DNA from: Telopea speciosissima
Lineage: Eukaryota > Streptophyta > Magnoliopsida > Proteales > Proteaceae
Length of the DNA stretch: 64,000 nt
Assembly: GCF_018873765.1 (NCBI RefSeq)
Contig: NC_057924.1
Span: forward strand, 6,448,001 to 6,512,000
Direction: 5' to 3'
Below, piece after piece: positions 15,001-24,790 of this stretch; the stretch's first letter is position 1; the number at the start of each line of letters is the position of its first letter. The notes under the pieces were generated by a model. That model did not search any database. It was not told the origin of the DNA and was given only the letters and a program-made list of their open reading frames with translations. The translations under genes and the position numbers were made by a program.

Positions 15001-17532
15001 ATTCCAGTGATTGGAATCTTCAGCTTATTCAATTTATGACATTCATGCAAAATAACATCTACAATAGCTACTAAATAATGAATGCCAAGTACAGAACCAA
15101 TGCCAGCCCCTGGTGCAAAAGCACTTTGTTTGGAAACAAACATGTTCAGAAAAAAGGTATTTATAAACCCCCAAAATAAAAGGTTGAAGCATTATGCAAA
15201 TGCTTTATTACCTGTGCCATGCTTGTTCATAGCTGAATATAGAGCTTTTCATAAGTTTCACTTGAGGGGCTTCAGCTCCATCTGTGATACTTCAGAAGGT
15301 CGTTAAAATAAAAATTTTGACAACTTGTGTTTATCCAGTAAAGTTTGCAATTACAAACCACTTCTCTGTAAAGCAGCGAGTAAGGATTCTTCTGTTTTTG
15401 TACTTGTGTAAATGATCAGGGGCTTGGCTTGATATTTTACTGAGCCAATGTTAGTGAAAAGAAACATATAAGATACAGAAAAATGCAAATCTAAAGGTGA
15501 TAATTCATCTATGCAACAATCCAAATATGCCGAGGAATGAACATTACAAACATATGAATATATAATCAAGAGCAACGCTGAGGCAAATTCAATATTATTC
15601 GGTCTTGAGTATCAAAAAAACACAACATGATTCTGAATATGTAAGATATTGTTTCCTTCTCTTTAGAAACTAAACAAATAAAACCACAATGGCCAAACTT
15701 GTAAGGTTTGACCCACTGTTGATAACATGGGAAAAAGACAGAATCACATACTGAGATCAACGAGAGGAAAACCTGCACTGCCATCTTCCCAAATTTCAGT
15801 GACATAAAGGTGGCTGATATTGGAATCGTAGTATGCAACCCCAACTCTAGCAGCAAGAATTAAGAAAGTCATCTCCAAACAAATAAATGTTGATTGCACG
15901 TAACAGCAAATGCTAACATACACAAACTGAGTTCATTTTCAAATTATGTTATAATGTTGTCAGTGTTAAGATTAGGCCTTTAGTGGTTCAAGAGAATTTT
16001 GAGCTCTTGGTCCTCTGTTTCTGGAGTTTGGAACAAAAAATTAAGTCATTTAGTATGATCATGACATCATATTTAGTTTAACAGATATGTAAAACATCAT
16101 CAATGACTTGTTGATGCAACTTACTCATTATTGCCAATTAATCTTTGTTCACTCATTCACTTTTGCTTCTCTTCTGTTCTTCTCTTTTTAAAATTCCCCC
16201 CCAAAGCATCAAAGCAATCCGTTCCACTCAGGTTCAAGTCGTGATTGTACTTACCATCTCTTAGTAGTTAGTTATGAGATGGATTAAATGATACATACCT
16301 TTTCATTCCTAACAAATGATGTGTTGACCTTTTCGTAAAGAGAAGGATGTAACAAAAACAACTTCACTAGGATACACTTATGGGAATATCATCCTATAAG
16401 GATAACTTCTATAGTCACACCTAATTATAATTTAGAAAGTAATAAGTTTGAAATATTATCAGGAAACCATCTTCTGATTGTGACAGTTTCACTAGTAGCA
16501 GATACAATCTGATTCATTTCATATTACTCCAGTTCATAATAAGGCCTACCATGAACATAAAGTATCTTGGGATTGCCACAAAAGCCAAGGAAAAAGCAGA
16601 TAAGCATATGCTCTACTCTAGATTCTTTGTACAAGAGAGAAGATCTCAGAAAATAACTTTGGAACCACTGATTTTTCATCTAATTATCTAATTTGACGTT
16701 TTTCAAAGACAATTCCAGCTGAAATCAAGTTAGTGCAATGAAGACTTATTTTACTCTTTAGCCTCTAGGTCTGAAAAATCCTTTTTCGGAAAATTTGGTA
16801 TCTTTTAAGTTGTGCTATTCATTTTGGACATAGTTAAAAACTAATAAGTTCATTGTTCAACGGACATTGTAAGTGTAACGAGTAGGAAATAGTTTCAACT
16901 CTGATGTACAAAACTCACCGTTTACCTTGCATGATGCATGCCATGTACACCTGCAATTGAAGCAACACAAATCCAGATGAATTAATTGACGCAAACTCCA
17001 TAATCTAAACTCAGTAATTTTGTAATTCCACAATAATACGAATGTAAAGAAAACAGATGATGTATATCGATCATGTACAGGAGTAAGTATGCACATAAAG
17101 ATCTGCATAGAGTGAAGACGGAGATCTGAAGGCATGCCTATACAGTTTATGCAAGCATCCAAACCCTTTAACTCATAATTACAGGGGGAAATATTGAATC
17201 AAATAAATGTCTCTATATCTGATAGCTTTAGAGTTTAAACTCCACTAAACTGGAGTTTTTCCAAGACCGCGGAGAGAAAAATAGGGAACAGCTAGGGAAA
17301 ACGACCAAAGTTGCAGCACGAGCTTCAGAGAACCAAGATATTATCAGAAACGTAACCGCTATATTGGTGGTAGATGGAGATGCTGATGAAATTGCAGACA
17401 AGCTTAATGGAAGCGTACGATCGGTAGAGTTCATGAAAATTAGAGACAAAATCATAACCAGATTAGAGCAAATGTGAATAAAATTACCTGGGATTCTGCT
17501 TCCGTTTCGTCGACTTCCTCCATTTGGCTCAT
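1..17532 (-). CDS. MSH5: MutS homologue MSH5, exons 1-26, 3' end outside window
   Basis: MSH5 pairs with MSH4 to stabilise recombination intermediates and promote class I meiotic crossovers in the nucleus. Reading the minus strand, 26 exons join in phase and give about 637 residues of a family about 800 long: 17488-17532, 16919-16950, 15752-15846, 15359-15439, 15212-15281, 13801-13864, 12043-12197, 11788-11889, 11663-11690, 11558-11589, 11424-11481, 11159-11245, 10168-10224, 9616-9717, 9467-9511, 5458-5535, 2987-3037, 2807-2888, 1924-1997, 1719-1818, 1328-1424, 1111-1200, 902-966, 764-822, 230-306, 32-118. Diagnostic peptides are [53 protein letters not shown], the Walker A GPNYSGKS near residue 570 and [20 protein letters not shown]. 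Walker B and the C-terminus lie left of base 1. Start is ATG 17532 or the in-frame ATG 17523. All introns are GT-AG except intron 7. No frameshift is seen, so the gene looks functional. Confidence 0.96.
3802..3960 (-). mobile_element. Au-type SINE in MSH5 intron 16
   Basis: Read on the minus strand, the element starts with a tRNA-like region (GTAAGGTTGC as part of box A, GGTTTGAGTC as box B). It continues with GCATACATTATGACCCTCC and GCAGTGGTGGGAGCC and ends CACTGGGTACGCCCTTTTT. That order and the 3' tail of Ts are characteristic of the Au SINE family found across flowering plants. No convincing target-site duplication is seen. It sits in the 2.4-kb intron between exons 16 and 17, in the gene's orientation. 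Confidence 0.85.
4990..5262 (-). mobile_element. LTR/TRIM retrotransposon remnant
   Basis: On the minus strand, GTTGGGAATAATCCCACATC near 5258-5230 resembles the start of many small plant LTRs. It is followed by an LTR-like stretch ending near 5150 and TAGTATCAGAGCCACC, a near match to the initiator-Met tRNA primer site. The LTR-like phrase around CCAAAAGCTTA recurs at 5003-5025 and 5163-5185. No coding capacity is visible. It could be a TRIM or a heavily deleted copia element. Confidence 0.5.
5633..5954 (-). repeat. Copia 3' LTR
   Basis: The boundary at 5954 is defined by the purine tract just outside and the TGTTAAAG start. The far boundary near 5633 is inferred from the TGAAAG (plus strand) also found at 8422. 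Shared blocks with the other LTR include the stretch around ACTAGCCCC and CCAAGTAACCAACTCTTAGTA. Confidence 0.75.
6181..8199 (-). pseudogene. Copia pol relic: integrase and partial reverse transcriptase
   Basis: Pieces in order on the minus strand: the integrase start ([10 protein letters not shown], about 8110-8080), a middle segment where the second catalytic aspartate motif reads SNNARVY instead of SDN, the glutamate motif [10 protein letters not shown] followed at once by TGA (about 7770), and the integrase C-terminal [16 protein letters not shown]. Then comes a reverse transcriptase segment, 6660-6181, with [10 protein letters not shown] and an intact YVDDIII. Frameshifts and stops separate the parts, and the RT N-terminal third and RNase H are absent. 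No product is expected. Confidence 0.85.
8422..8705 (-). repeat. Copia 5' LTR
   Basis: Partner of the LTR at 5633-5954 with the same order of blocks. It ends at 8705 in TTTAACA (plus strand), followed by TGGGA. A clear primer-binding site is not visible next to 8422, so the inner boundary is approximate. Confidence 0.75.
11890..12042 (-). other. MSH5 intron 7, U12-like with non-GT donor
   Basis: Protein conservation (EISLNNFLKL here against the plant MSH5 pattern E-x-x-LN-x-FLKL) puts the exon 7 end at 12043 and the exon 8 start at 11889. The intron then begins TTATCCTC, matching positions 2-7 of the U12 donor consensus RTATCCTTT but with T instead of A or G at position 1. Upstream of the AG acceptor is ACCTTACA, similar to the U12 branch motif and about 12 bases from the end. 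The alternative is a GT donor 16 bases further into this segment (after 12027), also in phase, which would add about six residues. Confidence 0.5.
13604..13658. repeat. 17-bp perfect inverted repeat in MSH5 intron 6
   Basis: CTCTCATCTAAGAGAAA (13604-13620) is repeated in reverse complement at 13642-13658, with a 21-base loop. It could be the core of an old foldback MITE or simply a stable hairpin. No target duplication was found. Confidence 0.6.
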
Positions 17533-18346
17533 AGAGTAGGGGTTAGGACTTAGGACTTAAGAGGTTGGTGTCCCTAGTTTCTCCATCTTTATATAGACTC
17601 GCCGTTTGCGCGCCTAAGTTTTATTTTCTAAAGACTTGCATGGCATGCTTTGCTTTAGCTTTAGATACGGGGAATTTTTAATTGAATTGTTCAGAATTCA
17701 AAGAACCCTGTTCTCCTTGTACAAGGTGAAGAGAGAATCTCTTCATCCACAGGTTTTGGCCTGTGATTGGACTGAACTGGGAGTTATGATAAAATCACTC
17801 TTCAGAAGCCTAATCATAATTGTATTTTGTTCTCTTAGATTAGTTAGACATCTAGATAACATGTCAAATTTCAAACTCAAATTTAATGACAAATCCTTCC
17901 AATTTTTATCTTTTTTTGGGTCATTTCTTGTTTAGGCCCATAGGCCATTAGGATGACAATCCAAGAGGGCGGTTTGGGGCGACATCCCAACTCCAAGGAA
18001 AGGTGGTTAGAGGGTGCAAAGGAACATGGGAGAAGTATAGGATGTGTAACATCTAATGGGGAGGGGGGGAGTCGAACAAACGACCCTTTCCTAGAACTTT
18101 CTTTCCTAGAACTTAAACCAACACTCTACTTTAACTAGCAGCCACCACCATGCCAAGAAACGCTTCCCTTCCTTGTATTGATATTCATCATTTTTGTTTC
18201 TCTATCAATTAAAAATTTATTAATGGACAAGAGATCGCTACTTGATAGTATAACCTTTGCATCAATGCGAAGACTAATGAGAGCACGATGCACATGGGCA
18301 TCAACACGAGTGGAAATTTTGATTTCAAGAGGGGTTGAGCAGTAAT
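17533..18346. other. Intergenic, upstream of MSH5
   Basis: Apart from the MSH5 TATA box no gene or repeat is recognised. Small open frames here (for example 17636-17935) show no known domain and look like chance. Confidence 0.6.
17588..17598 (-). promoter_or_regulatory. TATA box of MSH5
   Basis: On the minus strand the sequence reads TCTATATAAAG, about 55-65 bases before the start codon at 17532. Spacing and sequence fit a plant TATA box. No transcript start was available to confirm it. Confidence 0.5.
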
Positions 18347-20086
18347 TTCATGGCAGCATTCTTCTACCCTTTATTTATTTATGAAGCACAATCAAATGGT
18401 CGAATAAGGAGTTACAATATGTGATCACTTCATTAGTATTAATTATGGGGAGTTCAGATTATCTATAATTCATAATATGGATGAAAAGCTACCCATTTGG
18501 CCAACCCTCTGCTTCTTCCCTCGTCAGCGTTCTCTCTGTCCTCTTCTTTTGCTAAGCAGGTCCCTCACCCTCGTCGTCTGAAACATCTTGAAAAGTGGAT
18601 TCAAAACTTACCAAACCAAGCGAGCTTGTATTGAGTAGAGAGGAATTGAACCTTGGGAGAGTATGAAGCGAAAAAGTGAACGATACAAGCCCAAGACCCA
18701 GATGATATCATATATTGGTATTGGATCGCCCTTGTATCGGTATTGCTAACCACCGATCTTGATACTTAACCGATCCCATAAGATTGTAATGGTACAGATC
18801 AGGAGTAGAACTGTCGATCCAGGCTGATTTGTATCAATATCGTTTTTGGTTTCTAAGATGGTCGAAACAAATCCGATACCAAGGGATCGTAAACAAGGAA
18901 TCTTGAAATGAACTTTTCGATTCTGAACGCAAGAAATCGAAATCGGTCCCAGCCGATTCCATTACGAATCAACCGATTACCGATCCGATTTACCGATTTT
19001 TGAAACCCTGACCTCAATCTCTAGCGTTCTATAACTCTAGTTCCTTTGCCAAGTTCAGATCAGAAAAAAAGGAAAGATGAAGAAGAAGCTGTGGAAGATA
19101 GAGAAAATGAAGAAGAAGCCCCAGAATAACAACAGATCCATTCTTAGGCCGAATATCAACTCAAATTACTAAGCCGATTCCACTTTTTCGAGATGTTTCA
19201 GATGATCAGAGCAAGAACCACCAAGAAACGAAGTCGCCGAAGGAACCATCATGGCCAAAGAGAGAGGTAATCTTATTATATAAGAGCCGTGCATTATATT
19301 TGGGAATCACATGAATGACGGTCGGCAGAGGTAAAAATTGAGCCCCAAAAACCGTAACCTGCCCAATATCTTTTAATGTTTGGGCTGGATTTTTAGCCCG
19401 CGATTTTAGGTTAGGTTTCAAAGATAAATGCAACTGGGATCGAGTTAGTAGGGGAATGGAGAAAATTTGAACCAATATGACTTGGCCCACATTAGGTCAT
19501 TTTGGTTCAAAGATGAGCCTAATTTTGGCCCAACGTGCACGCTAGGATTGAAAAAATCCGAATTCCCAACCCAATATTGGGTTGGGTTGAGTGACATGAA
19601 ATTACCGCCTTGCCTCTCATGAAATTAAAAATCTCATTCATGTTGATGTTCTTGTGCATGCTCTCTTTGTTGATGCAGGATCTACACAATCAACAACGAT
19701 CTCTTGCCCTTCTTTTTTCCTCACGAAAATAGGGAGAAATTTTTCATCACACCTGCATCCAGAACTCCCTCTATCCTGTCCATTTTTATTGCTATGTAGG
19801 TTATTTAGTTGGGTCTTTTCATTTAGTGGACATGTTGTCTATAGTCCACATCATCATTAAATCATTGAATTTTTGAACCATTGGACATACCAATGTAATA
19901 TGTTAATAAATGATTAAGATAGTTTGAAATTTCTATGAATCGAACATTAACTCAACCAAACCAATGAGAGTTTTACCCAAAAAAAAACCAATGAGAGTTA
20001 ACATACACCCAGTATTAGACCAAATCGAGTATGGGTGTCAAAGTCCAATCTAAAGCAAACTGAACCAAATGCTTATTGGTTCGGCT

Positions 20087-20300
20087 TAGGGGAGCAAGTT
20101 TGGCCCTGTTGGCCCTCGCCCGCCCTGAGCCCGAACAAGGTCTGGGCTGAGATATTTGATCTTGAAGGCGGGTCAGGGCTGAAAATTTCTAGCCCTGAGT
20201 CAGGATCGGGTCGGGCCAGGGTTGAGGTCTTGGGCTAAGCCTGTCCGGCCTAGCCCGACCATGTAGTTATACTATAAAATGTATATTGATATAATATACG

Positions 20301-20331
<31 letters not shown>

Positions 20332-20635
20332 AATTATAAACGTTACCCACATTTTGTTATATAATATATTATATATGAAGAATAAATGATATAATACATG
20401 TCATTATAGTATTATTTTACGTAAAATTGATAATTTTTTCTCCAGCTCATGCATTTTCCTTCCCCCTCCCCGTGATCAAGGTCAATCAGGGTCAGCTCAG
20501 CCCGACCCTAAGGGCGGGTCAGGGTTGGAGTTTTTAGGCCCTGAGTTAGGGTCGGGTCTGAGCCCAGCTAAGAGGACTCAAGGTTGGGTTAGGGTTCTAT
20601 AAAGCCCGGTCTAACCCGACCCTGTTGCAATCCTA
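20087..20635. mobile_element. hAT-like non-autonomous element in copy A
   Basis: The ends are TAGGGGAGCAA and TTGCAATCCTA. They are flanked by GTTCGGCT (20079-20086) and ATTCAACT (20636-20643), and the empty site in copy B reads ATTCAGCT. An 8-base duplication with TAGGG-type ends fits the hAT superfamily. The interior is GC-rich at both ends, with many GCCCGACCCT motifs, and very AT-rich in the middle (a TA run near 20300). There is no transposase. Confidence 0.75.
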
Positions 20636-21014
20636 ATTCAACTTTGGTTTGGGTTTAAACCTTTAGACTGAAACCAATTTTATTTTTCTGGTTTGATTTC
20701 GACTTCACCAAGAGTGAGATCAATTCATTTGGACTAGAACCGGACCAAACTGGACAATTTATACCCATGGCTCTATGGCTTGATCTTGACCCAATAGATG
20801 AGTTGAATTGAGTGTGTTTAAAACTGGAGCCAATCGAATGACGTATGAGGATAGGATGGTGGAAACAAACACCGCAATGTGCATCGTAATTTCGTAACAC
20901 GGATAGAGTTCAGACGGGATAGTCAGAGGAAAAGCCGTCAAGGGCAGCGGAAGGGCACGATTTTTTTTTTGGCCGAAGAAGGGCACGATTCTCCACAGCC
21001 GAAAAGACATTCAC

Positions 21015-22140
21015 AATCATTTCAATTCCCATTCCAATCTTTCACACTACAGACAAGTTCATTTGGGCTGCCACTTCCAATGGAATCTTCAGTGTGGCTT
21101 CGGCTTACAGTATTGCTATAAAAGGATTCTCTCCCTTTACTGAATCTTATTGGAACAAGATTTGGCATCTACTGGCTTCTTCCAAAGCCCAACACCTTGT
21201 TTGGAAAATCCTTCATCACAAAATTCCACTTCCAAATCTCTTAAACAGTAGAAGCCTTAACATTGATCCTTCTTGCCCTCTATGCCATCATCAAATGCAA
21301 TCGGAGGATCATCTTTTCATGGAGTGGCCATGGTCACAACATATATGGCATCAAGTGGGATTGATATCCAACAACAGAGACACCCCTATCTCCACTGTAA
21401 TCATAAGTCTCATTAAAAACCAAAGGAACTCTAGCAGAGACAACATCCTCAAAACAGCCTTAAGTTATAGCATTATATGGAATATATGGATTGGCTATTG
21501 GGACCTTATTTTCAGACATAAGAGGTTCAATCCTAGTGAGATCATTTTAAGAGCCATTTCTGGAACGAAAGAGCAAGTTGAAGCGTTTCATTTTGAAAGA
21601 AGGAAGGATCCAAGAATGGTAAAATGGATTCCTCCTTTGACTCCATTTTTCAAGTTCAACGTGGATGGTTCCAGCCAAGGAAATCCAAGTAAAGCAGGTA
21701 TCGGAGGAATCTGTAGAAGTGTCAATGCTTTTCTTTGCTGCTTTTCAGAAGGCATCAGCTGGAATTATGCCCTATTAGCAGAAGCAACAGCTGCCAAAAG
21801 AGCTATTTTGATTGCGTTGTCTCTTAATATTAAAAAGATCATCATAGAGAGTGACAACCTCCTTGTCGTGCAGATTCTCAGTGGCAAAACCCAATCCATC
21901 CCTTGGCGCATCGCTCCCATTGTGGCCGATTGTATGTTTTTGGTTCAGTTTTTTGATGAGATTTACTTCTCTCATACTCTTCGTGAGGGTAATTCTATAG
22001 CAGACTGCCTAGCCTCCGCAGGAGCCAAATCACAATGTTCTACTTTCTCTAATTCCCCCCTCCTTGTATCCTCTCTTGCTTGTACTTTAATTTTGCTGGA
22101 ACATTGTTCCATCGCTATTAAATTCTATTTATCAAAAAAA
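21015..22140 (+). mobile_element. 5'-truncated LINE with RNase H inserted in copy A
   Basis: Copy B reads straight through GAAAAGACATTTTACATTC, while copy A is split between AAAAGACATTCAC (about 21002-21014) and AAAAAAAGACATTTCAC (about 22134-22150). The insert ends in a poly(A) stretch, so this is a LINE inserted by target-primed reverse transcription with a target duplication of about 10-13 bases. Only the 3' part of the element, about 1.1 kb, was copied. Confidence 0.9.
21046..22140 (+). pseudogene. LINE ORF2 C-terminus: zf-RVT and RNase H
   Basis: The open frame has no ATG of its own and enters from the truncated 5' side with FIWAATSNGIFSVASAY. A zinc-binding reverse-transcriptase-associated motif follows (PSCPLCHHQMQSEDHLFMEW, C-x2-C with downstream H). 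The RNase H domain reads FKFNVDGSSQGNP (first Asp), EATAAKRA (Glu), IESDNLLV (second Asp) and HTLREGNSIAD at its end. The frame continues past the poly(A) into flanking DNA, so the last 30 or so residues are not element sequence. It is a relic of plant L1-type LINE replication machinery. Confidence 0.9.
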
Positions 22141-22255
22141 GACATTTCACATTCTCAAGATTCTTTTTCTTTCTCTCTCTCTGGAAACCTAACCTTTCTC
22201 ATCGACTCCCCTAAACAATGGCTTATGTCATGCTTATAGGCATAGATAAAACGTG

Positions 22256-23399
22256 GATAAAGTTTTCCACCATTCATAGAGGACTGGTCACCTACCATCC
22301 TAGGGTTTTGGTATGTGTTATACTTAAATATAACAATCCAATTAAATTACGCCACATCATCAGAGCATTGCAACCCCTTGACGGTTGAGGATTCGATGCA
22401 TCACTTCAATAGCTTGTTCTAATAAAGAACCTACCAAAAACGGTGTAACACGCCATGTAGGCATGGATTAATCTTTCCTCATGATCGACCATCCTACTTC
22501 TATAAGAAAACTATTAATGAAGCGTCCACGATGCCTATGAACCAAGTATCACACTTCTGATGAGACTCTACCAGTGATACTCTTACCAAAAATAAAACCT
22601 ACCATGTTGAGACTCTCTCCTCCACCGCCTCTATGAGCTACGAACACTATATATACTCAGGTATAACCATTTACAGAGGCATCTTGTTCTAATGGTTGCT
22701 TAGAGAGATCTGACTTAGGCATACATTGTGTTTGATTGGTTACCCTCACAATATATGAAGAAAAAAAAAATGTAAAGAGCAAAATTGGAGATATACTCAT
22801 TTGGTTGTGTAGACTAGAGAAAAATTATGAAAACAATAACTATTTTTGGAAAAGATTATCCCTAGTTTTGTATCTCATCCATGATCCATCATGTTGAGTA
22901 GTTGAGAAAATAAAATGGGAAAAAAAGTTGAGAGAAGATTGGCCATTCCCTTTTACCTCTCATAAGAGTGGGGAATGACTAGTTTGCTTATTATACATAC
23001 TTGACAATCAAACAACAATGATAGAATTCACCTATGAGGGGAGGGTTTCCTTCGACGCCAGTGTGTTGTTTCAAGCATTGGAAGGGGTATTACAAACAAC
23101 TCATAAAATAGGGGGATATTTACTTATGAGTTTTTAAGGGGGGGGGGGGGACAATGTTTTGGGTTGAGAGAGGGATGGCTATGGAGATCTGGCTCCTCTC
23201 CAATGAGCATCCAACGGCTGGACTGACTGGGTGTGCACTGGGATGTGTGCCTACATGGGGCTCAATGTACATCCAGTCAGCCCAGTTGTTAGATGCTTTG
23301 TTGGGCACTCATTGGAGAGGGGCCCAATGCTGTAGTTTTCAATATCAACCGACGTCATGGGGATCTTTTCCCCTTCACCCATACACACCCACACACACA
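22256..23399. other. Intergenic between duplication copies
   Basis: No gene is recognised. There is a run of Gs near 23140-23150 and a short inverted relation between the CTCCTCTCCAATGAGCATCCAA phrase at about 23192-23213 and GTTGGGCACTCATTGGAGAGG at about 23302-23322, which suggests a small foldback element of about 130 bases. Confidence 0.45.
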
Positions 23400-23546
23400 A
23401 AATTAAGGACAAATAATAGTGAAATAACAAACCATGATATCCATTTGCAAGCAAATTAAGGCTGTAACAGATGGATTAACAAGAATGTGTGTGTATGCGT
23501 GAGTGTTAGAGAGAGAGAGAGAGAGAGAGAGGGATGGGGGAAGTCA

Positions 23547-24205
23547 GGGTTGAACCTGTCTTAGCCCACCCTAAGCCCGAACAGGGCTTGGGTTAAGATA
23601 CCCTGCCCCTGAGGGCGGGTTAGCGCTGGAAATTTATGGCCCTAGGTCAGGGTCGGGTCGGGCCAGGCTGAGGCCTCTGGCTAAGCCCGACCAAGCCCGG
23701 GCTAACCCTGTTTTAAGTTATACTATAAAATATGGTAAAAATATATCCACTTGATGGTGTTTCCTATGCCCTCTCACAAGGCACCGTGAAATGATGCCTC
23801 TGCCCCCTGGGTAGATACCCAGGCGTGCTCCCCCATTGGCCCAGATGCTTGTGTAGAGACCATGCAACCAAGTAGAGATCTCTTGCCCATAAAATATATA
23901 TTGATAATACATATATTATAAACTTTAAACATCACACATATTTTGTTAAATAATATATTATATATGAAGATAATAAGTGATATAATATATTTTATGTAAA
24001 ATTGATAATTTGGCCCAACCCATGCATCTAGATCTCTTCCCTCCCCATAATCAGAGCCAAATCAGCCCGACCCTGAGGGTGGATTAGGGTTGGATTTTTC
24101 AGGCTCTGAGTTAGGGCCGGGCTGGGTCTGAGCTTAGCTATGAGGACTCAGGGTTGGGCTAGGGTTTTAAAAATCCCAGCCCAACCCAACCTTGTTGCAG
24201 CCCTA
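23547..24205. mobile_element. Second hAT-like element, same family as 20087-20635
   Basis: It shares the GCCCGACCCTGAGGG-type ends and the AT-rich centre (ATTTTGTTA and ATAATATATTATATATGAAG) with the element in copy A. The right end is TTGTTGCAGCCCTA at 24205; the left end near 23547 (TCAGGGTTGAAC) is less clear. No matching 8-base flank was found. A 155-bp insert at 23734-23888 is absent from the sister element. Confidence 0.7.
23734..23888. mobile_element. Mutator-like MITE nested in the hAT-like element
   Basis: A perfect 9-base duplication ATAAAATAT flanks it (23725-23733 and 23889-23897), the size made by Mutator-like transposases. The ends, read inward, are GGTAAAAATATATCCACTTG and GGGCAAGAGATCTCTACTTG, 14 of 20 identical. 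The sister hAT-like element at 20268-20285 shows the uninterrupted site. Confidence 0.75.
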
Positions 24206-24435
24206 GATATGTCTAAGCTTACTATAAAATTTTTTTTGAGGCAAGGGTTCTATCCAATTTTTTCTTTGAAAACAAACACACTGAAATATCACTGTAGAAA
24301 AAGAAAAGGGTAGGGGTGAGGGTGGAGAAAATTGAAATATAATGTTTCTTATTAATGGACAAATAATAGTGAAATCAAGAGCCATGATATCCATTTGCAA
24401 GCAAATTAAGGCAATAACAGATGGATTAACAATTT

Positions 24436-24789
24436 TAAATTATTTTCATGTTCGTGACAATATTTGTTGGACTAGGATGTTTGGATGATCAAATTCTCCA
24501 TTAAAGATGAATATCATCTCTGCTTCTGATGTTGTATTCTCAAGAACGAATAAACAGGAGAATTTCGTCCAAAAGTCTCCAGAATAATCATAAAGAAACT
24601 ATAAAAAATATGAAGCACAAATTGGATAAATTCAAAAAACCAAGGACTGGATTTTATATTGGTCCCTTTTATATATAGGATAGCAATAAGAACCATAATA
24701 GTTTTAATTACCTAAGCAACATTTCTTTCGGCAATAACTCTCATAGGGTTGGGCCATAATTTCTTTTTTAGGTAATGGAGGCTGGGCCA
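24436..24789. other. Intergenic before duplication copy B
   Basis: AT-rich sequence with no recognised gene or element. Confidence 0.5.
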
Positions 24790-24790
24790 T

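Larger units (their letters stand above)
18347..22255 (+). repeat. Segmental duplication, copy A
   Basis: The sequence from about 18347 to 22255 matches 24791-27962 in the same orientation when the inserted transposons are removed. Anchors are the ATTTATTTATGAAGCACAAT block (18372 and 24817), the block around GCAAGAACCACCA (19211, 25539), the block around ACTGGGATCGAGTTAGT (19432, 25746), the TGGCTTATGTCATGCTTATAG end (22219, 27921) and many stretches between. Copy A carries a hAT-like element (20087-20635) and a LINE (21015-22140) absent from copy B. It also has extra sequence near 18680-18900 rich in degenerate CGATCC motifs. No protein-coding gene is recognised in the shared block. Confidence 0.9.
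23402..24434 (+). repeat. Direct 75-bp repeats flanking a hAT-like element
   Basis: A segment with GACAAATAATAGTGAAAT and ATATCCATTTGCAAGCAAAT occurs at about 23408-23478 and again at about 24358-24428, in the same orientation. The hAT-like element at 23547-24205 lies between them. The repeats are far longer than a target duplication, so they indicate a small local duplication. Confidence 0.75.

Noticed and set aside
21094..22239. 381-codon frame considered as a host RNase H protein
   Set aside because: It starts without ATG, carries LINE zf-RVT and RNase H motifs, ends after a poly(A) and has target duplication flanks, so it is LINE debris.
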